In this document: positions 1 to 4,807 of the stretch, in pieces | Layout: the number at the start of each line of letters is the position of its first letter | Position numbering within the stretch: the stretch's first letter is position 1 | NCBI GenBank assembly: GCA_945860335.1 | Contig: CAMAQW010000134.1 | Span: 1 to 5,160 of the forward strand | DNA length: 5,160 nucleotides | Direction: 5' to 3' | DNA from: Sediminibacterium ginsengisoli | GTDB taxonomy: Bacteria; Bacteroidota; Bacteroidia; Chitinophagales; Chitinophagaceae | Translations under genes and position numbers: made by a program | The notes under the pieces: model-generated | What the model saw: the letters and a program-made list of their open reading frames with translations, nothing else | What the model was told of the DNA's origin: nothing | The model's database searches: none

Positions 1-1014
1 GTATACGATATAAAAAATGATCAATTTAAAAATTATACGGCAACCTATGTAGTGCTTGCTACTGGCGGTTTAGGGCAGTTATATGCACAAACTACCAATG
101 CCCTGGTTGCCACAGCCGACGGTATATATTTAGCCAATTTATTAGGCGCACAAATTGAAAATTTGAGTTTTGTACAATTTCATCCAACTGGTTTGTATGC
201 TAATGGAGAAGACACTTTTTTAATTTCAGAAGCTTTGAGGGGAGCGGGTGCCATACTTCGTAACCATGCAGGTGTAAATTTTATGCATAAATATCATCCT
301 AGTGGTTCATTGGCTCCAAGAGATATTGTTTCAAGGGCTATTGTTACGGAGATGGAAAATGAAAATGTGGCCTATCAATTTTTAGATGCAACAGCTATTG
401 ATAAAAATATCCTTCAAACTCATTTTCCACTTATTTCTGAAACCGTTAAAACACTTACGGGCATAGATATTGCTACTACTTTCATTCCAATTGTACCAAC
501 CCAACATTATAGTTGCGGTGGTATTAAAGTGGATGCATTTGGAGAAACGACGGTGCGTAATTTATTTGCTATTGGAGAATGTGCTTCCACAGGGTTACAT
601 GGTGCCAATAGGTTAGCGTCTAATTCGTTACTGGAAGGCTTGGCTTTTGCTAAATTTGCTGCACAGCATATTACGCAAAGGACAGATACAATAACTGATG
701 CAATCACTGAGCCAATTACTGATCCAGCGCCGCAAATGCAAGTAACAGCTTTTCATCCTCCAATTTTAGCGATCGATGCAGCTGCCATCAAAGAAGTGGT
801 TAGTAAGTACGCAGGTGTAAAAAAATCTACCAAAGGCTTGCAAACAGGGCTTGGTATGATACAAGAAATGATACATAGTGCTGCTCCCTTAACAACTTTT
901 TCGGTAAAAGACTTTGAAGCGAATTGTACCTCAAATGTGGCACTACTTTTATTTAAAGACGCTGCCGCACAACAAAAAAACCTGGGTGTTTTTTACAACG
1001 AATCTATAGCGTAA
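1..1014 (+). CDS. nadB: L-aspartate oxidase, C-terminal two thirds (5' end outside window)
   Basis: This FAD-dependent cytoplasmic enzyme oxidises L-aspartate to iminoaspartate, the first step of de novo NAD synthesis; quinolinate synthase (NadA) uses the product. The frame is open from base 1, so the gene enters from the left. By comparison with E. coli NadB about 180 N-terminal residues, including the Rossmann dinucleotide motif, lie outside. Counting codons from base 1, the visible blocks are ATGGLGQ (20-26), QFHPTG with His61, SEALRGAG (76-83), APRDIVSRAI with Arg107, HYSCGG with His169, the FAD-contact block AIGEC with Glu193, and GLHGANRLASNSLLEG with Arg204. The spacing of these residues matches E. 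coli His244, Arg290, His351, Glu375 and Arg386 almost exactly, which separates NadB from succinate dehydrogenase and fumarate reductase flavoproteins. A C-terminal helical domain follows and ends in GVFYNESIA, shorter than the E. coli tail. The last 22 bp overlap the 3' end of ribD on the other strand. Confidence 0.95.
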   Translation, partial: VYDIKNDQFKNYTATYVVLATGGLGQLYAQTTNALVATADGIYLANLLGAQIENLSFVQFHPTGLYANGEDTFLISEALRGAGAILRNHAGVNFMHKYHPSGSLAPRDIVSRAIVTEMENENVAYQFLDATAIDKNILQTHFPLISETVKTLTGIDIATTFIPIVPTQHYSCGGIKVDAFGETTVRNLFAIGECASTGLHGANRLASNSLLEGLAFAKFAAQHITQRTDTITDAITEPITDPAPQMQVTAFHPPILAIDAAAIKEVVSKYAGVKKSTKGLQTGLGMIQEMIHSAAPLTTFSVKDFEANCTSNVALLLFKDAAAQQKNLGVFYNESIA

Positions 1015-2111
1015 TGCAAATAAATATCATTACCCAAGGTTTGTGCGCTTATAACCGAAAGGTTTTTACTATCTGTTAAATTTTTGTGATCAGTTCCAAA
1101 AAACGCGTGCAGGCCACCAGCGTCCAATAGTAATTTTGATCCCATAAAATAGTGAAGTTCATTGGCCCAATTTTGTTCCAATAAAAAGCTACTAAACATA
1201 GCACCGGCTTCTACTAAAACGTTATACATTTCCAAGCTCAATAATTTTTTACCAAGCATTTCTAAATTTACCTGTCCCTTACTATTAAAATCAATTTCTA
1301 CAATACTGGTATGGCTTGGTAATGCTACATTTTTATCTACCGCACTAGGGGCTGTTACAATATAGAGCTGTGTATGGGACCTTTTATAAAAGATAGGATG
1401 TCCGTTATTTGTTGCTTGTAGTAATGAGCCTGTTCTGTCAATAATAACAGCATTTATTTCTGCGGCTTCTTTTCCAGCAATCCTGCAATTTAAAGTAGCT
1501 TGGTCTTCAATCACTGTTTTAGCAGTACTTACAATAGCATCTACCTGATTTCTAATATGCGCATGAAGGTAGGCTCTACTTTGTTCATTGGTAATCCATT
1601 TAGAAGTACCTGCATGGTCTGCAATTTTACCATCGATTGTGGCTGCTATTTTTACAGCAACAAATGGTTTTTGTTTTTTCTGATGGGTAAAAAAAACTTT
1701 ATTTAATTCAAGGGCTTCTTTTAGTTCAATCAACTGTATGTCTATTCCTTTTTGTTTAAGTAGCTCAAATCCGGATACTTTCGGATTTGGATCTAGTGAG
1801 CCAACAAAAACCTTTTTAATACCCGATTGTACAATCAAATCGGTGCAAGGAGGGGTTTTTCCATGGTGAGAGCATGGCTCAAGCGTTACATAGAGGCTAC
1901 ATTTTGTTAGATCCGGCGTGTGTGCTAAGGCTTCCTCAATAGCGTAAACTTCGGCATGTTTGCTGCCCCATATTTTGTGGTAGCCAGTACCAATTACGGC
2001 ACCCTTTTCATCCACAACAATAGCGCCCACAAAGGGATTGCCCTTGATGTCTTTATGATTGGCTTTTTGGGCTAAACTTAATGCGAATAATACGTATTCT
2101 TCTGGTGTCAT
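993..2111 (-). CDS. ribD: Bifunctional diaminohydroxyphosphoribosylaminopyrimidine deaminase / 5-amino-6-(5-phosphoribosylamino)uracil reductase
   Basis: RibD carries out the second and third steps of riboflavin synthesis in the cytoplasm: zinc-dependent deamination of the GTP cyclohydrolase II product, then NADPH-dependent reduction of the ribosyl side chain. The 372 residues are a normal full length. The N-terminal cytidine-deaminase-type domain (about 1-145) has GNPFVGAIVV (24-33), the zinc and proton-relay motif HAE (His52, Glu54), and EPCSHHGKTPPC (Cys80, Cys89). The C-terminal reductase domain (about 148-372, DHFR-like fold) has AATIDGKIA (156-164), SKWITNEQSRAYLH (170-183), DAIVSTAKTVIED (191-203) and LVEAGA (299-304). 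In the DxPxL block the proline is Ala (DQATL). The start is the first ATG and is fixed by an in-frame stop two codons upstream (2115-2117). It is divergent from the ribE operon across 38 bp and probably has its own promoter (2129-2136). It converges on nadB with a 22-bp overlap. Confidence 0.96.
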   Translation of the reverse strand: MTPEEYVLFALSLAQKANHKDIKGNPFVGAIVVDEKGAVIGTGYHKIWGSKHAEVYAIEEALAHTPDLTKCSLYVTLEPCSHHGKTPPCTDLIVQSGIKKVFVGSLDPNPKVSGFELLKQKGIDIQLIELKEALELNKVFFTHQKKQKPFVAVKIAATIDGKIADHAGTSKWITNEQSRAYLHAHIRNQVDAIVSTAKTVIEDQATLNCRIAGKEAAEINAVIIDRTGSLLQATNNGHPIFYKRSHTQLYIVTAPSAVDKNVALPSHTSIVEIDFNSKGQVNLEMLGKKLLSLEMYNVLVEAGAMFSSFLLEQNWANELHYFMGSKLLLDAGGLHAFFGTDHKNLTDSKNLSVISAQTLGNDIYLHYAIDSL

Positions 2112-2115
2112 CGCT

Positions 2116-2123
2116 TATCTTTG
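2116..2123 (+). promoter_or_regulatory. Putative Bacteroidota-type -7 box for ribE operon
   Basis: The octamer TATCTTTG matches the TAnnTTTG -7 consensus of the Bacteroidota primary sigma factor. It lies 26 bp upstream of the ribE ATG and would start transcription near 2129-2131, giving a leader of about 20 nt. No clear TTTG -33 element is seen at the expected distance inside the ribD 5' coding region, so the call rests on the -7 box and its position only. Confidence 0.5.
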
Positions 2124-2128
2124 CACCT

Positions 2129-2136
2129 CAAAATTA
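2129..2136 (-). promoter_or_regulatory. Putative Bacteroidota-type -7 box for ribD
   Basis: Read on the minus strand this octamer is TAATTTTG, again matching TAnnTTTG, and it lies 17 bp upstream of the ribD ATG. Transcription would start near 2122-2124, leaving a leader of roughly a dozen bases. The box faces the plus-strand box at 2116-2123 with only 5 bp between them, so the two promoters overlap and polymerase could hardly occupy both at once. A matching -33 element is not evident within the first ribE codons. Confidence 0.45.
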
Positions 2137-2149
2137 AAGAAATCAGTCC

Positions 2150-2734
2150 ATGTTTACCGGAATTGTTGAATCGGCTATTATCTCAAGCATTGATGTTCAA
2201 GAAACAGGCTGGAAACTTGATGTTACCAGTGCTTCTGTGGCTGCCCGTGTTAAACTAGGAGATAGTGTTGCCATTGACGGCGCCTGCTTATCGGTAATTG
2301 CTATTAACAATGATACGATGTCATTTTTTGTATCTACAGAGTCTATTTCTAAAACAATTATCAAGTATTATGTAGCTGGCAGTAAGGTTAATATTGAGCT
2401 GCCTTTACAACCCACTAGTTTTTTGGGTGGGCATTATGTGCTAGGTCATGTAGATGATACGGCACTCGTACAAAATATTGTAGTGTCTGATACTGCATGG
2501 TTTGTAACCATTGCTTTTGAGCCTTCTTTTTCTAAATATGCGGTGTATAAGGGTTCTGTTACCATTAACGGTGTTAGCTTAACAGTCAACAAAACAGAAG
2601 GCAATTTGTTAGAACTATGTATTATACCTATCACACTTGAAAAAACCAATATGAGTGTATTAAAAATTGGCGATAGGGTAAATATTGAATTTGACATTTT
2701 AGCTAAATACACCGAAAAGTTGTTATCAAAATAA
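2150..2734 (+). CDS. ribE: Riboflavin synthase (alpha subunit)
   Basis: This enzyme dismutates two molecules of 6,7-dimethyl-8-ribityllumazine to riboflavin and a pyrimidine that returns to RibH; members of the family act as cytoplasmic homotrimers. The 194 residues form the usual tandem pair of lumazine-binding beta barrels. Barrel 1 opens with the near-universal MFTGIVES and has GDSVAIDGACLSV with Cys46 at the position of the functionally important E. coli Cys48. Barrel 2 has LGGHYVLGHVD (92-102; His95, His100), KGSVTINGVSLTV (134-146; Ser143), PITLEKTNM (160-168) and VNIEFDILAKY with Asp182 near E. coli Asp185, followed by a short C-terminal helix. The Arg usually found in the NxER segment before LGGH is replaced (NIELPL). 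The start is secure because of the family N-terminus and an in-frame stop at 2135-2137. The name ribE follows E. coli-style usage for riboflavin synthase (ribC in some systems). Confidence 0.95.
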   Translation: MFTGIVESAIISSIDVQETGWKLDVTSASVAARVKLGDSVAIDGACLSVIAINNDTMSFFVSTESISKTIIKYYVAGSKVNIELPLQPTSFLGGHYVLGHVDDTALVQNIVVSDTAWFVTIAFEPSFSKYAVYKGSVTINGVSLTVNKTEGNLLELCIIPITLEKTNMSVLKIGDRVNIEFDILAKYTEKLLSK

Positions 2735-2736
2735 GT

Positions 2737-3360
2737 ATGAATCATTCTTTTAGTTCTATAGATATTGCTTTAACTCATTTTACAAATGGAGGACTACTTG
2801 TTGTGGTAGATGATGAAAGTAGAGAAAATGAGGGCGATATTGTTTTTAGTGCGGCTGCTTCTACACCTGCTAAAGTAAATTTTTGTGCCAAAGAAGCGAG
2901 GGGTCTTATATGTATTGCTATCTCAAAAAACATTGCCCAAAAAATAGATATACATCCGGTACCTAGTAATGCAAAAGATGCTTTTAGCACTGCGTTTCAT
3001 GATTCTATAGATGCTACTTCTGAATTTGGTATTACTACCGGAATTTCGGCTAAAGAAAGGTCTATTACTGCTGCGTTAATTGCGAGTGATGATAGTAAGC
3101 CAGAGAATTTTATTAAACCCGGTCATTTATTTCCGGTGGTTGCCAAAGATGGCGGCGTTTTAATAAGACCTGGACATACCGAGGCCGGGGTTGATTTATG
3201 TTTGTTAACGAATCAACCAGGGGCTGCTGTTATTTGCGAGATTATGGATACAGATGGTAATATGATGCGCCGTGATGGACTCTTTGAATTTGCGCGCCAT
3301 CATCAACTTCCTATTATTACCATTCAGCAACTTATTGATCACCGAAAAAAGATACAATAA
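2737..3360 (+). CDS. ribB: 3,4-dihydroxy-2-butanone 4-phosphate synthase, stand-alone
   Basis: RibB converts ribulose 5-phosphate to formate and 3,4-dihydroxy-2-butanone 4-phosphate, the four-carbon substrate of RibH, using Mg2+. The 207 residues match the stand-alone family length. The acidic active-site loop DDESRENEGD spans 25-34 (Arg29, Glu30, Glu32, Asp34). It is followed by RGLIC (55-59, with Cys59), TGISAKER (101-108), PENFIKPGHLFP (122-133), RPGHTEAGVDL (144-154, metal and catalytic His147) and ICEIMDTDG (166-174, Glu168). Two small departures from the usual pattern are Glu107 where the SAxDR motif has Asp, and HDSIDA (88-93) where FTVSIDA is common. It starts 2 bp after the ribE stop and ends 1 bp before ribA. 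Many Bacteroidota carry RibB fused to RibA, but here the reading frame stops at LIDHRKKIQ just after the RibB domain. Confidence 0.95.
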   Translation: MNHSFSSIDIALTHFTNGGLLVVVDDESRENEGDIVFSAAASTPAKVNFCAKEARGLICIAISKNIAQKIDIHPVPSNAKDAFSTAFHDSIDATSEFGITTGISAKERSITAALIASDDSKPENFIKPGHLFPVVAKDGGVLIRPGHTEAGVDLCLLTNQPGAAVICEIMDTDGNMMRRDGLFEFARHHQLPIITIQQLIDHRKKIQ

Positions 3361-3361
3361 C

Positions 3362-3943
3362 ATGGAACTTATTTCGGAAGCGCAACTCCCTACAAAATTT
3401 GGAAATTTTACCATCAAAGTTTTTAAAAATCCTATTAGTTTGGTAGAACATTTTGTGCTGCAAAATAGTGAAAAAGAAACGGTAACACCCATGGTGCGAA
3501 TACATTCCGAATGTGCCACCGGTGATATTTTTGGAAGCTTACGTTGCGATTGTCAAGACCAACTACATCAGGCGCTTGAACTTATTGCAGCCAATAAAAA
3601 CGGGGCCGTTATTTATTTAAAAAATCAAGAAGGAAGGGGTATTGGCATCTCTAATAAAATTAAAGCGTATCATTTACAAGAGCAGGGTTTAAATACCTAT
3701 GAGGCTAATGAAGCTTTAGGGCTTCCGGTAGATGATAGAAATTATGATGACGCCATTGCTATTTTAAAAATGCTTGGTTACACATCAATTACACTTATTA
3801 CCAATAATCCATTAAAGGAAGCTGCTGTGAAAGCTGCAGGCATTACATTTACAACGCATCATGTAAATTCTGCTACCAATGAGCACAATAAGGCTTATTT
3901 AGATGCTAAAATAAATATTGGACAACACCACATTAAATTATAA
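3362..3943 (+). CDS. ribA: GTP cyclohydrolase II, stand-alone
   Basis: RibA catalyses the committed step of riboflavin synthesis, opening GTP to the diaminopyrimidine phosphate with loss of formate and pyrophosphate. The 193 residues are close to the 196 of E. coli RibA. The zinc site is Cys51, Cys62 and Cys64 in HSECATGDIFGSLRCDC (48-64). The GTP-binding and catalytic region has NQEGRGIG (88-95), AYHLQEQGLNTYEAN (102-116, Tyr103), DDRNY (124-128, Arg126 matching the proposed nucleophile Arg128 and Asp124 matching Asp126) and LITNNPLK (145-152). I chose the ATG at 3362 over an in-frame ATG at 3272, because the earlier start would run 89 bp through ribB and add 30 residues unlike any GCH II. 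The N-terminus MELISEAQLPTKFG resembles the linker plus domain start of RibBA fusions. It is in the same frame as ribH, separated only by TAA and one codon. Confidence 0.94.
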   Translation: MELISEAQLPTKFGNFTIKVFKNPISLVEHFVLQNSEKETVTPMVRIHSECATGDIFGSLRCDCQDQLHQALELIAANKNGAVIYLKNQEGRGIGISNKIKAYHLQEQGLNTYEANEALGLPVDDRNYDDAIAILKMLGYTSITLITNNPLKEAAVKAAGITFTTHHVNSATNEHNKAYLDAKINIGQHHIKL

Positions 3944-3946
3944 ATC

Positions 3947-4360
3947 ATGATTGCAGTAGTTCAAGCGACTTTTAATATAGAAATAACGGATTTATTGACG
4001 CAGGGTTGTGTAAACCAACTCAATGCTACGCAAACGCCGTATGTACTTTTACAATGCCCAGGTGCTGTTGAGCTTGTTGGTTATTCAAAAAAATTAATGG
4101 ACACCAAAAAGTATGATGCCATTATTGTGATTGGTGCTGTTATTAAAGGTGATACGGATCATTACGAATATGTTTGCCAGTATGTTACAGAAGGCATGGC
4201 TATACTATCTACCCAGGCTGTTATCCCACTTATTTTTGGGGTATTAACTACGCAAACCGAAGAGCTCGCTTATGAGCGCGCTGCCCTTGATAAAATGAAT
4301 AAGGGTAAGGATTTTGCTGATACGGCTGTGTTTATGATAGATGCTTACGCTAAGGCGTAA
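3947..4360 (+). CDS. ribH: 6,7-dimethyl-8-ribityllumazine synthase, short form
   Basis: RibH condenses 5-amino-6-ribitylaminouracil with the RibB product to give lumazine, the substrate of riboflavin synthase; family members form pentamers or 60-mer capsids. Visible motifs are the first strand with FN (Phe9, the ring-stacking position), CPGAVELV (37-44), YDAIIVIGAVIKGDTDHYEYV (56-76; His72 at the position of B. subtilis His88), PLIFGVLTTQT (94-104) and NKGKDFADTA (118-127). Arg111 corresponds to B. subtilis Arg127, the phosphate-binding residue. At 137 residues it is shorter than the usual 150-160. About a dozen residues are missing before the first strand, and the loop between helix 1 and strand 2 is a few residues shorter than in E. 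coli. The ribA stop lies in frame two codons upstream, so no longer start is possible. The active-site residues are all present, so it should be functional. Confidence 0.94.
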   Translation: MIAVVQATFNIEITDLLTQGCVNQLNATQTPYVLLQCPGAVELVGYSKKLMDTKKYDAIIVIGAVIKGDTDHYEYVCQYVTEGMAILSTQAVIPLIFGVLTTQTEELAYERAALDKMNKGKDFADTAVFMIDAYAKA

Positions 4361-4396
4361 CAATTTCTTTACATTAAGATAATATGGGTTTAAGCA

Positions 4397-4434
4397 TTTA
4401 GTAGGACAAAAACTGCAGTTTTACCACTACTAAA
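4397..4434. repeat. Two-tier inverted repeat, possible operator or hairpin
   Basis: The centre (4409-4422) is a perfect 14-bp palindrome, AAAACTGCAGTTTT. Outside it, after a 4-base unpaired spacer on each side, lies a perfect 8-bp inverted pair, TTTAGTAG (4397-4404) and CTACTAAA (4427-4434), on the same symmetry axis. The element sits in the 83-bp gap between ribH and the small repeat protein, ending 9 bp before the latter's ATG. No T-run follows on the plus strand and the stem is GC-poor, which argues against a standard terminator. A dyad operator for a dimeric regulator is a plausible reading. The rest of the gap (4361-4396 and 4435-4443) shows no recognisable promoter. Confidence 0.6.
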
Positions 4435-4443
4435 ATACCTTAT

Positions 4444-4788
4444 ATGTATATTGTACTTGATCAGCAAAACAATCCTATTGCATTACTAGAAAACATGATG
4501 ATCCTCGACTACAATGACAAATCTGTTATTGGTATTATTATTGGTGATTGTTTTTTTGGTAAAAAAAACCATGTGATTGGTAAAATATTTAATGATCATG
4601 CTTATTTGGTAACTGGTGAAATTATAGGGTCTGTTACGCGTAACCAAAATTATGTGAGTACTGCCCCAACAAAAGAACAAGTAGCTGCTGCTTGGGATAT
4701 TTTAGCTGGTATTAGCAAACATACTTCTGACTGGATCACCGAAAAAAATAAATGGGCCAGTATATCATTTAAAGAATCACTATCTTAG
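4444..4788 (+). CDS. Small protein of four beta-type repeats, function unknown (beta-flower-like)
   Basis: I cannot assign a function to this 114-residue protein. Its N-terminal 65 residues contain four copies of a short unit ending in a hydrophobic I-(A/G) turn: PIALL (11-15), VIGII (28-32), VIGKI (44-48) and IIGSV (60-64), spaced 17, 16 and 16 residues apart. Each is preceded by a polar turn rich in Asn, Asp and Lys. This pattern resembles the '4-fold beta flower' domain described from small Bacteroidota proteins; that assignment is from memory and moderate at best. The C-terminal 40 residues contain a likely helix (TKEQVAAAWDILAGI, about 76-90) and a Trp-containing tail (Trp97, Trp104). 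No signal peptide or membrane segment is evident, so it is probably cytoplasmic. An in-frame TAG at 4402-4404 and the absence of an earlier ATG fix the start. It lies downstream of the dyad at 4397-4434 and 19 bp before the phosphodiesterase gene, with which it may be co-transcribed. Confidence 0.75.
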   Translation: MYIVLDQQNNPIALLENMMILDYNDKSVIGIIIGDCFFGKKNHVIGKIFNDHAYLVTGEIIGSVTRNQNYVSTAPTKEQVAAAWDILAGISKHTSDWITEKNKWASISFKESLS

Positions 4789-4807
4789 GTATCTCTAAAG
4801 TTTTTCT

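Larger units (their letters stand above)
2150..4360 (+). other. Riboflavin biosynthesis operon ribE-ribB-ribA-ribH
   Basis: Four plus-strand riboflavin genes follow one another with stop-to-start gaps of 2 bp (ribE to ribB), 1 bp (ribB to ribA) and 3 bp (ribA to ribH). There is no room for internal promoters outside coding sequence, so a single transcript is likely. None of the junctions carries a recognisable Shine-Dalgarno sequence, so translation probably depends on re-initiation or on the A/T-rich leaders typical of Bacteroidota. With the divergent ribD the cluster encodes every dedicated riboflavin enzyme except the intermediate phosphatase. No convincing intrinsic terminator follows ribH. 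Confidence 0.85.

Noticed and set aside
964..1014. Frameshift at the A-run near 971-977 truncating NadB
   Set aside because: The frame after the run still reads NLGVFYNES, which fits the family's GxHYN-type C-terminal motif, so the frame appears intact and the stop genuine.
1053..1067. AACC-GAAA-GGTT followed by T residues as a nadB terminator
   Set aside because: The stem has only four base pairs with two G-C pairs, and it lies within conserved-length ribD coding sequence; too weak to annotate.
2446..2745. 99-codon minus-strand open frame under ribE
   Set aside because: Its codons are the reverse of a well-conserved riboflavin synthase gene, the product has no recognisable motif, and there is no promoter or neighbour to support it.
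3272..3361. Upstream in-frame ATG extending ribA by 30 residues
   Set aside because: It lies wholly inside ribB, adds a sequence unlike any GTP cyclohydrolase II, and the ATG at 3362 fits the family N-terminus.
3205..3519. 104-codon minus-strand open frame across the ribB-ribA junction
   Set aside because: It is antisense to conserved motifs of both genes and its product looks like an arbitrary translation; it is treated as a shadow frame.
4397..4434. Dyad read as a rho-independent terminator for ribH
   Set aside because: The stem is A/T-rich with an internal 4x4 mismatch and no T-run follows on either side, so it is reported as an inverted repeat only.
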